DNA of 56,195 bases from NCBI RefSeq assembly GCF_001653565.1, contig NZ_LYPB01000039.1, positions 1-56,195 of the forward strand. Direction: 5' to 3'. Position 1 is the stretch's first letter. Each line of letters opens with the position of its first letter. This document shows positions 9,515 to 19,172 of this stretch, piece after piece. Under the pieces are notes generated by a model. It had not been told where the DNA came from. It saw only the letters and a list, made by a program, of their open reading frames with translations, and did no database searches. The position numbers and the translations under genes are program-made. This DNA comes from Paenibacillus oryzisoli. Lineage in GTDB: Bacteria; Bacillota; Bacilli; Paenibacillales; NBRC-103111.

Positions 9515-10477
9515 GTGGATGGAGCCGTAAATGCAAAACAACGTGTTCGGTCGCCACGATTATCAGTGATGGGCAGATGGCTGCGTTTCAAGAGTCAGTT
9601 CGCGCTGCAAAGCATGGTATGGCCGGGGATTTTGTTTCTGCTTGTGTTCTCGTACATTCCGATGTATGGCATTCTGATTGCATTTAAGGAGTACGATCTT
9701 TTCTTGGGTGTGATGAATTCGCCGTGGATAGGGTTTTCACATTTTCAAGAATTTCTCAATGATCCGAATTTCTTGAATGTTCTACGCAACACGCTAGCGA
9801 TGAATCTTATGGGATTGGCTCTTGGGTTTCCTGCACCCATCGTGTTTGCACTCTTTCTTAATGAGTTGAATAAGAAGCGTTTCAAGAGCTTTGTGCAAAC
9901 GATTTCTTATCTGCCTCATTTCGTTTCGTGGGTCATTTTTGGAGGATTAGTTCTGACGGTACTATCGCCTTCGAACGGGATTCTCAATCTCTTGCTTACG
10001 AGTATGGGTATCATCGATGAACCTATTAATTTCATTGCAAAACCGCATCTTTTCTGGATCATTATGGTTTGCGCTGAAATATTAAAAGGGATTGGCTGGG
10101 GAGCGATTATCTATATCGCTGCGATAGCCGGTGTGGACCAGGAAATGTATGATGCAGCAAAAATTGATGGAGCTGGCCGATTTCAGCGAATGTGGTACGT
10201 GACGCTGCCTGCCATTATGGGGACCGTTGTGATTATGCTTATATTTGCGATAAGCTCTATCTTGAACACAGGTTTCGAACAAATTATGGTCATGCAGAAT
10301 CCGCTGAATTTGGATGTGAGCGAAACGATCGATACGTATGTCTATAAGGTAGGCCTTAGGCAAATGAGGTATTCCTATTCGACTGCGGTAGGCTTAGCGA
10401 AATCAGTCGTTGCCCTAATCCTGTTATTTGCTGCTAATTATGTATCTCGGAAAGTGACAGACAATAGCTTGTTCTAA
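9515..10477 (+). CDS. ABC sugar transporter permease (LplB-like, CUT1), system 1
   Basis: A 320-residue integral membrane protein with six predicted membrane segments and the BPD_transp_1 cytoplasmic loop (EMYDAAKIDGAGRFQRMW, about residues 209-226) that contacts the ATPase. It belongs to the LplB-type permeases that pair with YtcP-type partners in Paenibacillus polysaccharide loci. The start is GTG at 9515, with GGGGAGGT placed 8 bases upstream. It is the first gene of permease-permease-binding protein; no ATPase gene is nearby, so a shared MsmX-like ATPase is inferred. The likely cargo is an oligosaccharide released by a secreted enzyme of this locus, for example the product of the gene at 13262. 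Confidence 0.92.
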   Translation: MDGAVNAKQRVRSPRLSVMGRWLRFKSQFALQSMVWPGILFLLVFSYIPMYGILIAFKEYDLFLGVMNSPWIGFSHFQEFLNDPNFLNVLRNTLAMNLMGLALGFPAPIVFALFLNELNKKRFKSFVQTISYLPHFVSWVIFGGLVLTVLSPSNGILNLLLTSMGIIDEPINFIAKPHLFWIIMVCAEILKGIGWGAIIYIAAIAGVDQEMYDAAKIDGAGRFQRMWYVTLPAIMGTVVIMLIFAISSILNTGFEQIMVMQNPLNLDVSETIDTYVYKVGLRQMRYSYSTAVGLAKSVVALILLFAANYVSRKVTDNSLF

Positions 10478-10509
10478 GCGTATGCCTGCGTGTAAGGAGG
10501 AACACACAA

Positions 10510-11400
10510 ATGAATATCCGTTCCACTAGGGACAAATGGTTTGACATCGGTAACATCATCTTTATGTCGACAGTTGTATTCGTAACGTTGGCGCCATTCT
10601 GGTTTGCTTTGGTTGGTTCGTTTAATGACGGATTGGATTACTTGCGAGGAAATGTGTATCTATGGCCAAGGGAGTTTACGATCGCGAATTATAGGGCTGT
10701 ATTCTCGGATACGACCATTTATCATGCATTTTTCATTACGATTAGTAGAACGCTGCTCGGTATGTCCACGCATATCGCTTTTACAGCTCTCGTTGCCTAC
10801 GGCATGTCTCGCAAGGGACTAAATGGACGCAACGTATATCTCGTAATCATGCTCACGACCATGTTCTTCTATGGTGGACTGATTCCAACTTACTTGCTTT
10901 ACAAAGAAATTGGCCTGTTAAACAATTTTATGGTGTATATTATTCCCTCTTTGTTCAGTGTTTGGGATATGATTATTATTATGTCCTTCTTTCGAACGAT
11001 TCCTGAACAAATCATCGAATCGGCGAAGATGGATGGGGCGGGGGAATATCGGATCCTGCTGCAATTGGTGTTGCCGTTGACGAAGCCCGTCTTAGCCGCT
11101 ATTGCTTTGTTTAATGGGGTATATCATTGGAACTCCTATATGGATGCGTTGATGTTTACGACGAAATCATCCTTAGAGCCTGTTCAACTCGTACTCATGC
11201 GGATGGTGACAGATGCTTCGTATGGGGAATCATTTAGTCAGCAAGCCATGAGTTTTATGCCAGAAGAAGCGAAGCGTGTGAGTTCAGCTACGTTGAAGCT
11301 AGCCATGATGGTCGCAACTACAGCGCCAATCATCGCGATCTATCCATTCTTGCAGAAATATTTTGTAAAAGGTGTGCTTATTGGTTCTGTGAAAGGTTAG
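10510..11400 (+). CDS. ABC sugar transporter permease (YtcP-like, CUT1), system 1
   Basis: A 296-residue membrane protein with six predicted helices, the second channel half. The ATPase-contact loop is ESAKMDGAGEYRILLQLVLP. The C-terminus ends in KGVLIGSVKG, typical of YtcP-type permeases. ATG at 10510 follows AAGGAGG with good spacing. It is 32 bases downstream of the first permease gene and 28 upstream of the binding protein gene, so the three form one operon. Confidence 0.93.
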   Translation: MNIRSTRDKWFDIGNIIFMSTVVFVTLAPFWFALVGSFNDGLDYLRGNVYLWPREFTIANYRAVFSDTTIYHAFFITISRTLLGMSTHIAFTALVAYGMSRKGLNGRNVYLVIMLTTMFFYGGLIPTYLLYKEIGLLNNFMVYIIPSLFSVWDMIIIMSFFRTIPEQIIESAKMDGAGEYRILLQLVLPLTKPVLAAIALFNGVYHWNSYMDALMFTTKSSLEPVQLVLMRMVTDASYGESFSQQAMSFMPEEAKRVSSATLKLAMMVATTAPIIAIYPFLQKYFVKGVLIGSVKG

Positions 11401-11428
11401 TTCACGCATATCAAAGGGGGCAAAGCAA

Positions 11429-13054
11429 ATGAAAAAAAGTTTAGTTAGTATAGGGCTTGTCACAACGCTAGTTGGAACTTTACTTGTTGGGTGTTCTACG
11501 GATAAGGGAGCTGAGGTGACGGCTTCGCCTAAGTCATCCGAAGCAGCAGCGTCAGCTTCAGCAAAACCTGATGATAAATCTCCAATCAAGATTACTTGGT
11601 TCGTCGATCAAGAATCCTATAAGAAGAACTGGGATCCAGTGAATAACTTGCTCGATAAGAAGATTACAGAGGAAACGGGCGTTTCGATTGAATTTACATC
11701 AGGCAATGATGATAAATTAAGCGCACTAATCGCATCAGGTGATATCCCCGACATGATTACGGTGGATAAAGGGGCACCGCAGCGAGGTGTACTTGAGAAA
11801 TCCGGTTTGGTTGCTCCGCTAGATGAGTTGATTAAGAAACATGATCCATCGTTTAATGTAGCGAAATCTATGCAGGATTGGTTCCGTAATCCCGATGGTC
11901 ATTTCTATGGGTATGCCAACTATTTCTGGGCGAAGGAAACCTTTAAACCAGGGGATACCATTTACAGCAATCAAGGCTTATATGCACGTAAAGATATTAT
12001 GGATCAGCTTGGCATCAAGCCAGAGGACTTCAGTACGAAGGAAGGCTTAGTTACTGCTCTGAAGAAAGTAAAAGATTCGAAGACGAAATATAATGGTTTC
12101 GATGTAACTCCCGCTTACTTCGAGAGTTGGGTCATCTCAAGTTTCTTCGGTGCTCCACGTGAAGATGCGCAAGGCAATCTTCTTGATCGTGAAAGAACCC
12201 CAGAGTCATTGGAAGCGTATCAATTCCTCAACCGTTTATATCGGGAAGGTTTATTGCCGGAAGATAGTCAAACGTTGAACACGTCACAGCTTACCGAGAA
12301 AGTGAATAACGGCGCTGTGTTCGCACTTACCAACAAAGCTATTAAATGGGATGCTTTATATGCCAAGGACCCGAAGGCGATCTTCGTTTCAGTCGGCCCC
12401 GTACTCGGAGATAAGGGTAAACAGCCAGTGATTGATCCAGTCGCTGCGTCTGGATGGACACTGACAATGGTTAGCAGCAAAGCGAAGAATCAGGATCGCA
12501 TTATTAAGCTTATGCATTATCTCTCCTCCGATGAAATGAGCTTGAACGTGACTTATGGTCCTAAAGGCATTACATGGGATTACGATGCGAATGGTAAGGT
12601 TAAATTATCAGATGAGTTTATTAAGGCTAGAAGCGAAGATGCAGCAAAAACGAAATTGAAATACGGAAATGGCACGTTAGATTGGCTGATTAACTATGTC
12701 CCTGTTCAACGCACATTGCCAGTGAACGGTGTACAGGAAACAGAAAGAACCAAATCGAATATCTACTTCAGTAAATATACGTACGACATGCTTGCTTTCG
12801 AATCTACATCACCGCTTGGCGGCACAGAAGAAGCGGGCATCAATGCGAAACGTGAAGAAGTACGTGTTAAAACAAGAGCCAAAATGATTTTGGCTAAAGC
12901 GCCAGAGGATGTAGAGAAACTCTACAAAGAAGGCATTGAACAAGAAGAAAAGCTTGGTTCCCAAAAATTGGTAGACTATCAAAACAAAAAATTCCAAGAA
13001 GCCAAGAAAGCCTTAGGTGTACAATTCGTTTGGCCGACGAATATCAAGAAATAA
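11429..13054 (+). CDS. Extracellular solute-binding lipoprotein, system 1
   Basis: A 541-residue type 1 sugar-binding protein of the large LipO/YtcQ class. The N-terminus is a lipoprotein signal with lipobox LLVGC (Cys22), followed by a Ser/Ala/Lys-rich linker and the two-lobed binding fold. It would sit on the outer face of the membrane and deliver oligosaccharides to the two permeases. Lys-rich motifs near the C-terminus (ITWDYDANGKVK, LGVQFVWP) are typical of this class. Start ATG 11429 has a GGGGGC-type Shine-Dalgarno. It ends the operon just before a large hairpin. Confidence 0.92.
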   Translation: MKKSLVSIGLVTTLVGTLLVGCSTDKGAEVTASPKSSEAAASASAKPDDKSPIKITWFVDQESYKKNWDPVNNLLDKKITEETGVSIEFTSGNDDKLSALIASGDIPDMITVDKGAPQRGVLEKSGLVAPLDELIKKHDPSFNVAKSMQDWFRNPDGHFYGYANYFWAKETFKPGDTIYSNQGLYARKDIMDQLGIKPEDFSTKEGLVTALKKVKDSKTKYNGFDVTPAYFESWVISSFFGAPREDAQGNLLDRERTPESLEAYQFLNRLYREGLLPEDSQTLNTSQLTEKVNNGAVFALTNKAIKWDALYAKDPKAIFVSVGPVLGDKGKQPVIDPVAASGWTLTMVSSKAKNQDRIIKLMHYLSSDEMSLNVTYGPKGITWDYDANGKVKLSDEFIKARSEDAAKTKLKYGNGTLDWLINYVPVQRTLPVNGVQETERTKSNIYFSKYTYDMLAFESTSPLGGTEEAGINAKREEVRVKTRAKMILAKAPEDVEKLYKEGIEQEEKLGSQKLVDYQNKKFQEAKKALGVQFVWPTNIKK

Positions 13055-13080
13055 ACTTTGATGTTATAAGCTAGCACAAT

Positions 13081-13139
13081 GGCATATGCAACGTTCGTGA
13101 GTGGATAGCTGTCTTCCCACGCTTGCATATGCCTTTTTG
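13081..13139 (+). terminator. Rho-independent terminator after system 1 binding protein
   Basis: Long hairpin with perfect outer arms GGCATATGCAA and TTGCATATGCC, partly paired interior, then TTTTT. Confidence 0.8.
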
Positions 13140-13261
13140 TGGACTTTAATGGGAGGGGGGATAAGGAAGTTTAATCTGAAATAAAGCACAGACGACTTTA
13201 CGTCCGTACTGTGCCAGCGGATATCTGGAGAGATCGACTGAATCGGAAACAAAGGAGCAGA

Positions 13262-16200
13262 ATGATAATGTACACATGGATGCGTAAACGAATAACCACT
13301 TTGCTTATTTTTACCATGGTACTCTCTGTTATTGGCAGCACTGGTATATTAGGCAATGCACCGATAGCTCAGGGGGCTGATGTATGGAAGCCTATGGATA
13401 CAGAGCCGATGACGGTTCCCGGCAGCGCTGTGGATTTATCTGGATTGAATGATGCGCCGGCGGGTAAATATGGTTTCATCCAACAAGGCATTGACGGCGA
13501 CTATACGTTTGAGCAAGCACCGCAAAAAAAGGTGAAGCTATACGGAGCCAATATAACATGGAATATGTTCTACGGTTCGCATGATGATGCGGATCAAACT
13601 GTGAATCGCCTGGCACGTTTAGGCTATAACGCAGTTAGAATACATGCACAGGATGCCATGGCTGATTGGGTACAAGGCATTTTCATCCAAAATGGATTAA
13701 CAACGCCACAACTAAATGTGGATCGATTGGATCGATTAGAGTACTTTATTGCAAAGTTGAAGTCGAAGGGGATTTACGTAACAATTGACATTTTTCACCT
13801 GTATGATTTCAAGAATATACCGGGGCTTGGCGAATACGCAGATGGGACGAAATCCCCTTATTTGCTTCCCCTTCTCCCCCAAGCACTCGACATGTGGAAA
13901 GCGATTGCAGATATGTGGCTATCCCATGTTAACCCTTATACGGGTCTCCCTTTGAAGCATGATCCTGTTCTAATCGGGGTTAGCCCATGGAATGAGTCCT
14001 TGCTCCTTAATATGAGTCTAAGTGGAATGACGGTGCCATTGCGCAATTATATGCTTCAGGATTTCAATCAGTATTTAGCCACGTTAGGTAAGCCGGCCAT
14101 CGCTAGTTTCCCGAACAGCTATTGGGATGCAGCTGGGGAAATCAAAGATCAGCTCAGTGCTTATTATTCGAATAAAACAATTCAAGTTTCGAATGCCATG
14201 CGAACTTATTTAAAAGAGAATCTTGGCGTTAAAGCGCCCATTGGCGGATTAAATTACATTTACAGCCCGAATGTAAACTATTGGCGCGATCAAGCGTCGG
14301 ATGTGTTTGAAACACATGCCTATTACCAATTTTCAAACAATAGATTTACGGACAGTAATGGAAGTGGCTATAAGTACAATCCGCTCAAGGAGCCTCGTCT
14401 GAGTATGGCGTTCAATAGCACTACAATTGCCAATTATCCGAAGGATTGGCCGACGGATACGAATTTTGGATCTTACTATCCTGCACTGGCATTAAGGCAG
14501 CCATATGCCAAACCATTGGTGCTTACGGAGTTTCAGGATACGCAACCCGTCAAAGGACGTGAAGACATCGGTATCTTCAATGGCGCAGTTGGGGCTTACC
14601 AAGGATGGGACATGATGAACCGCTACTCCTTCGGCGTCAATATAGGGGATGCTTATAAAAATATGAAGTTAGGTGCTCCTGAAGAGTTTTCTATCGTAGG
14701 CGATCCGCTTGCTATTATGTCGGAAATAGAAGCTACTCTCTTGTTCCGTAATGAGGCAATTGAGGCAGCAAGTCCGAAATTCGTATTCGTATGGGATCGC
14801 ACATGGACGCGTGATAAGGCAGGAGCCTCTGAAGGCGATGCGTATCTGACGAACATGATGTACATGCCACACTTGTTTAAGACTGTGTCTGTGTATGCGG
14901 ATAAACCGAATGTGCCATTAACTGTATACAAAATAACGTCTGATATCACTCCTGAACAGATTGCTAGCGGCAATCTGCCAGAAGCCAACAAACTGCCGAT
15001 TTCATCTTCGATGTCGAACAGGCAGATGGCCGAATTGTTCATTCAATCGTTGGATGATGCGAGCAAGAAGGCCGAAATGTTAGCTGCATTGAATCAGAAT
15101 AAGCTGCTATCAGATACCGGTGAGCTAACGTTTGATCTCAATCTTGATACCTATTTCGTGAATACGCCGAAAGTCATTGCAGCAGCGGGAACAATGAATA
15201 ATCATACCTTCGCACTGGGGCAAGCGACAGTGACTGGCGATGTCGACAAAGGTACTTTCTTCGCATCCTCCTTGGACGGAAATGCGCTGAAGGATAGTGA
15301 CCGCTTGTTGCTTGTCTATACAACGGATGTAGCAGCTACAGGGGAGCAATATGTTACGCAGCCTTCAGGTGAGATCAAGTACTACAAAGGCACATTGCCC
15401 ACACTGGTGAAGCAGCAAACGGCCCAGTTCACGTTATCAACGAATAAACCTGCTGGCGGATTTAAAGCGTATAAACTTGCGCTAAACGGTGCGCGTCTTC
15501 AGGAAATACCTGTGACCGTGAACGGTCAAGTCCTGTCTGTATCACTGAATACCGATAAAGGATTTGCCTTTGAGCTCGTGTACGATACCTTATACGGTAC
15601 AGATTTTGAGTCGGGTGCAGCGGATTGGACCGCGATTCGAGGGAACTTTGCGATTCAAACGGAGAGCAATGGCAATCATGTGTATCAGGCTTCAACGCCA
15701 TCGACATCTGTCGTTGTGCAAACGTATGGAACGGATTATTTCGTTGAATCTGATGTTCGCTTGACAAGTTTTAAGGACACAGTGGGACTCCTTGCGAGAT
15801 ACGTGAATCCAGGCAAGTATTACAGCTTCACTTACGATGCACTTCTCGGCAAGGCATCTATCGAGAGAAAGAACAATGATCAAACGATCGTTCTCCAAAC
15901 AACATCTGGATTGGCAATGCCGCTTAATGTGATGAACAAATTAAGGTTTGAAGTGTCGGGGAATAGCCTATATGGCTATATCAACGGTCAATTGGCGGTG
16001 ACAGCAACAGACAACTCTATTGCAAGTGGTTCAGCAGGTATACTTACCAAGGATCTCGCGCTGCCCGCAGGATTCCCTCTGGGTACGGTTAGTCAACAAT
16101 GGATAGCAGCACTAGGAAGCGGGATTAAAGGAGTTATTCATGAAGGGATCTCGAATTCAAACGGCACTTTTATAACAAAATTACTAGAAGTTTTAAAGAG

Positions 16201-17875
16201 AGTTATGGGACCGGTTTCTTATGATAACTTCCTCGTTGCGTACAGGGATGCAACAGGACCTTCTGTACCTTCCAATATGACGGCAACCCCTCTTTCGTCA
16301 TATGAAGTATCCCTATCTTGGACCCCGTCTACAGATAATGATCGTATAGCTGGCTACACCATTTATCGGGATGGGCAAGAAATTGCAACTGTCAGTGGGT
16401 TGAATACAAGCTTTATGGATACGGGCCTAAGTCTTGGTACTACTTACGCATACACAGTAAAGGCATTTGATCCCGCTAATAATCAATCAGTCGTGAGCAT
16501 TCCTGCGATTGTGACGACCAAAAGCTCATTGCTGGAAGATAATTTCGAGTCGGGAAGCGCGAATGGGTGGTCAGTCGTTTCTTCATGGGGCACGTTCGCC
16601 GTGGTGACAGATGGCAATACGAAAGCTTACTTGTCCGACAATTCGGATAAAGGGGCTACGAAGTCAGTTGCTGGTCAATCCTCGTGGGCCGACTATAAAA
16701 TAGAAGCTAAGGGCAAATTGGATCAGGCGAGGGGGCGAATAGGTCTTGTAGCTAGATACGTTGATTATAACAACTACTACAGCATGACTTATGAGAGCTA
16801 CACGCAGAAAGTCTACATTTCGAAGTTGCAAAATGGTACGACAATCGACTTAGCGATTTCCGATGCAATCACACCGCTTGCCCCAGGAACGTACCATACA
16901 TTTCAATTTACCGTGTCGGGAAATATCCTGCAAGCATATGTGAATGGCCAACTGCTTGCCATGGCTGCAGACAATGCTTTTCCATCTGGCAAAATCGGTG
17001 TTTATACACACCAACTGAAGGGTTATTTTGATGATATCGAGGTGAATCTCGTTCCTAATCCTGACGTGACACCGCCTACTGCACCAACAGGATTGACGGC
17101 TGCTGCACTCTCATCCACAGAAGTTGCGTTGTCGTGGGCTCGATCCTCCGATGATACAGGGGTTACGAGTTATGCCGTGTATCGGGATGGGCAATGGATA
17201 GGTTCTGTTAATGGCGTAGTAAAATCGTACAAAGACACGGGATTGAATCTGGCTGCAACGTATCGTTACACGATTCGAGCGGTGGACGCAGCCAACAATC
17301 AGTCGGTTGTAAGCAATGAAGCTGTTGTCACGACGAGTGACACGCTGCTGAGTAATAATTTTGAGTCTGGTAACGCGAGTGGTTGGTCGGTGGTTTCATC
17401 CTGGGGGAATTTCTCTGTGGTATCTGACGTATATGGCTCCAAAGCGTATTTATCTGATAATGGGGATAAAGGTGGAACAAAGTCAGTCGCAGGCGCTTCA
17501 ACTTGGACCAACTATAGCGTAGAGGCTCAAGGGAAAATGACGACAATGAGCGGCAGAATAGGGCTTGTCGCGAGGTTTGTTGATTATAACAATTATTACA
17601 GCATGTCATATGATAACTTTACTAAGAAAGTCTATATCAGTAAATTGCAAAACGGCGTTCAAACAGACCTGGTTATTTCAGCAGCAATGACGCCTCTTGC
17701 GGCAGGCACGTACTATACGCTTCGATTCACGGTGAATGGGAATCAGCTTGAGGCTTATGTGAATGGGCAACTTGTTTCAGCTACAGACAGCACGTTCTCA
17801 GCGGGGAAACTCGGTGTGTACACGCATTTGCTCCAAGCTTATTTTGATGATGTTGTCGTGCGTTTAGTTCCATAA
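13262..17875 (+). CDS. Secreted GH5-like (clan GH-A type) multimodular glycoside hydrolase
   Basis: A 1537-residue exported enzyme. A signal peptide (about 1-39, ending near AQGA) precedes a TIM-barrel-like catalytic region (about 90-620). VSPWNES gives a probable acid/base Glu245 and PLVLTEFQD a probable nucleophile Glu423, the Asn-Glu / Glu pattern of GH5-type enzymes. Then come a beta domain and three concanavalin-like modules (about 830-1050, 1150-1300, 1385-1537) separated by Fn3 modules. The last two concanavalin modules are close repeats (GWSVVSSWG, YNNYYSM, YFDD). The first has an unusual insert near its end. The frame opens at 13211, but ATG 13262 or 13268 follows AAAGGAG; I list the former. 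It has no SLH anchor, so it is probably freely secreted. The substrate is unknown; a beta-glycan is plausible. It lies directly downstream of transporter system 1. Confidence 0.85.
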   Translation: MIMYTWMRKRITTLLIFTMVLSVIGSTGILGNAPIAQGADVWKPMDTEPMTVPGSAVDLSGLNDAPAGKYGFIQQGIDGDYTFEQAPQKKVKLYGANITWNMFYGSHDDADQTVNRLARLGYNAVRIHAQDAMADWVQGIFIQNGLTTPQLNVDRLDRLEYFIAKLKSKGIYVTIDIFHLYDFKNIPGLGEYADGTKSPYLLPLLPQALDMWKAIADMWLSHVNPYTGLPLKHDPVLIGVSPWNESLLLNMSLSGMTVPLRNYMLQDFNQYLATLGKPAIASFPNSYWDAAGEIKDQLSAYYSNKTIQVSNAMRTYLKENLGVKAPIGGLNYIYSPNVNYWRDQASDVFETHAYYQFSNNRFTDSNGSGYKYNPLKEPRLSMAFNSTTIANYPKDWPTDTNFGSYYPALALRQPYAKPLVLTEFQDTQPVKGREDIGIFNGAVGAYQGWDMMNRYSFGVNIGDAYKNMKLGAPEEFSIVGDPLAIMSEIEATLLFRNEAIEAASPKFVFVWDRTWTRDKAGASEGDAYLTNMMYMPHLFKTVSVYADKPNVPLTVYKITSDITPEQIASGNLPEANKLPISSSMSNRQMAELFIQSLDDASKKAEMLAALNQNKLLSDTGELTFDLNLDTYFVNTPKVIAAAGTMNNHTFALGQATVTGDVDKGTFFASSLDGNALKDSDRLLLVYTTDVAATGEQYVTQPSGEIKYYKGTLPTLVKQQTAQFTLSTNKPAGGFKAYKLALNGARLQEIPVTVNGQVLSVSLNTDKGFAFELVYDTLYGTDFESGAADWTAIRGNFAIQTESNGNHVYQASTPSTSVVVQTYGTDYFVESDVRLTSFKDTVGLLARYVNPGKYYSFTYDALLGKASIERKNNDQTIVLQTTSGLAMPLNVMNKLRFEVSGNSLYGYINGQLAVTATDNSIASGSAGILTKDLALPAGFPLGTVSQQWIAALGSGIKGVIHEGISNSNGTFITKLLEVLKRVMGPVSYDNFLVAYRDATGPSVPSNMTATPLSSYEVSLSWTPSTDNDRIAGYTIYRDGQEIATVSGLNTSFMDTGLSLGTTYAYTVKAFDPANNQSVVSIPAIVTTKSSLLEDNFESGSANGWSVVSSWGTFAVVTDGNTKAYLSDNSDKGATKSVAGQSSWADYKIEAKGKLDQARGRIGLVARYVDYNNYYSMTYESYTQKVYISKLQNGTTIDLAISDAITPLAPGTYHTFQFTVSGNILQAYVNGQLLAMAADNAFPSGKIGVYTHQLKGYFDDIEVNLVPNPDVTPPTAPTGLTAAALSSTEVALSWARSSDDTGVTSYAVYRDGQWIGSVNGVVKSYKDTGLNLAATYRYTIRAVDAANNQSVVSNEAVVTTSDTLLSNNFESGNASGWSVVSSWGNFSVVSDVYGSKAYLSDNGDKGGTKSVAGASTWTNYSVEAQGKMTTMSGRIGLVARFVDYNNYYSMSYDNFTKKVYISKLQNGVQTDLVISAAMTPLAAGTYYTLRFTVNGNQLEAYVNGQLVSATDSTFSAGKLGVYTHLLQAYFDDVVVRLVP

Positions 17876-17887
17876 TTCATGACAAGG

Positions 17888-17925
17888 AAAACGGCGGTAA
17901 CGCAGAGGATGCGTTCCGCCGTTTC
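17888..17925. terminator. Bidirectional terminator hairpin
   Basis: Strong hairpin: arms AAACGGCGG and CCGCCGTTT with inner AACGCA/TGCGTT pairing and a 5-base loop. It lies between the convergent GH5-like (+) and dehydrogenase (-) genes. Confidence 0.8.
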
Positions 17926-17937
17926 TCATTATGGTTA

Positions 17938-19005
17938 TTACAGTCGAACTTCTCGGCCTGTTTCTGCTGATTCATAAATAGCGGACAAGATTTGAATCAT
18001 TTCCACACCATGTTCAGGGCGAATGATGGGCTCATCTCGTCCAGACAGGCAATCAATAAAATGATTAATATTAGCATGATGCATTTTGGCAGTTTTTACA
18101 TGAGCTCGGGAAGGTTTGCTGTCGACTAATTGACCATTTACTTCGGAGAATAGACCTAACTCGTAATTGCGGTAAGTTGCACCGGATTTTGTTCCCCGTA
18201 GCTCGACAAAATAGGTTTCCTCCTCAATATTAGAAGCCCAACTGAACTCGACTTGGAGCGTAGCGCCGTTGTCGAAACGAATAAAGCCTACAGCCAAATC
18301 TTCCACATCGAACGTGCCATCCTCATGCTTCTCACCGAAACCGCTGTGTTTGGAGTCCGATAGTTCGTTGTTGGCGAACTTCCGATACGTGGCACCGCTG
18401 ACCGCGACAGGTTTAGGATTGCCCATGACCCATACCGCAATATCGATGAAATGAACGCCTAGATCAATTAAAGGACCACCGCCGGACAATTCTTTTGTTG
18501 TGAACCAACCGCCCTTGCCGGGGATGCCTCTACGCCGAATCCATCCACAGCGTCCGGTATAGATCTCGCCAAGACCACCATCTTTGGCATATTGCTGTAG
18601 GAATTGCACATTGGGATGAAACCTGTTATTGCGGATGGTCATGAGCAGTTTGCTGCTTTGAGCTGCAGCATCAGCCATCTTCTGCGCTTCCTGGGGAGAT
18701 ACTGCATCGGGCTTCTCGCAGATGACGTGGATCCCTGCTTCTAAAGCCGCAATCGCAATTTCCGAGTGGAACAGATTCGGCGTACAAATATCAATTACAT
18801 CCAAATTAGCTGCGCTCAGCATTTCCTTATAATCCGTGTAAACAAGCTCTGCACCCGCTAGTTCTGCCATTTGGTGAGCGCGTACTTCATTCACATCACA
18901 GATAGCAACGATTTCGCATTCCGGATTTTCCAACCAAGCCGATAAATGCGATTCTTTGAAAATGCCGCCTGCACCAGCGATACCAATTCGATAAGTTGAT
19001 CCCAT
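17938..19005 (-). CDS. Gfo/Idh/MocA family NAD(P)-dependent sugar oxidoreductase
   Basis: A 355-residue cytosolic dehydrogenase. The N-terminal Rossmann domain has GIAGAGGIFKESHL and ends its second strand in CDVNE. The family motif CEKPDAVS carries the conserved Lys, and the C-terminal domain has the active-site segment LGVHFIDIAVWVMG with the catalytic His. The family oxidises or isomerises sugars, inositols and glycosides. The frame opens at 19032, but ATG 19005 has GGAGGAG 9 bases upstream and begins just before the Rossmann strand. It is divergent from the AraC regulator at 19173, which is the obvious candidate regulator. It probably processes an imported sugar; the exact substrate cannot be told. 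Confidence 0.92.
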   Translation of the reverse strand: MGSTYRIGIAGAGGIFKESHLSAWLENPECEIVAICDVNEVRAHQMAELAGAELVYTDYKEMLSAANLDVIDICTPNLFHSEIAIAALEAGIHVICEKPDAVSPQEAQKMADAAAQSSKLLMTIRNNRFHPNVQFLQQYAKDGGLGEIYTGRCGWIRRRGIPGKGGWFTTKELSGGGPLIDLGVHFIDIAVWVMGNPKPVAVSGATYRKFANNELSDSKHSGFGEKHEDGTFDVEDLAVGFIRFDNGATLQVEFSWASNIEEETYFVELRGTKSGATYRNYELGLFSEVNGQLVDSKPSRAHVKTAKMHHANINHFIDCLSGRDEPIIRPEHGVEMIQILSAIYESAETGREVRL

Positions 19006-19085
19006 AGTTCGATTCTCCTCCATACAGGTCATTCATGCCCGCATGATTTTATTTTTATGAAAGGTGTTATGCAAATTTATTATAA

Positions 19086-19099
19086 GAAAAGCGGTTACA
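19086..19099. promoter_or_regulatory. Candidate cre-like site between dehydrogenase and AraC gene
   Basis: GAAAAGCGGTTACA agrees with the cre consensus except at its first two bases. It lies in the 167-base divergent region, about 80 bases upstream of the dehydrogenase start. Confidence 0.4.
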
Positions 19100-19172
19100 G
19101 GGTTGAATATCCGATCTTGTACGAGTTGACTTATTTTGCATTTTTTTTGATGAGAGAAGAAAGGAGTCTACT

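Noticed and set aside
13187..13215. GCACAG/CTGTGC hairpin before the GH5-like gene as a riboswitch
   Set aside because: Short, interrupted pairing and no resemblance to a known riboswitch class.
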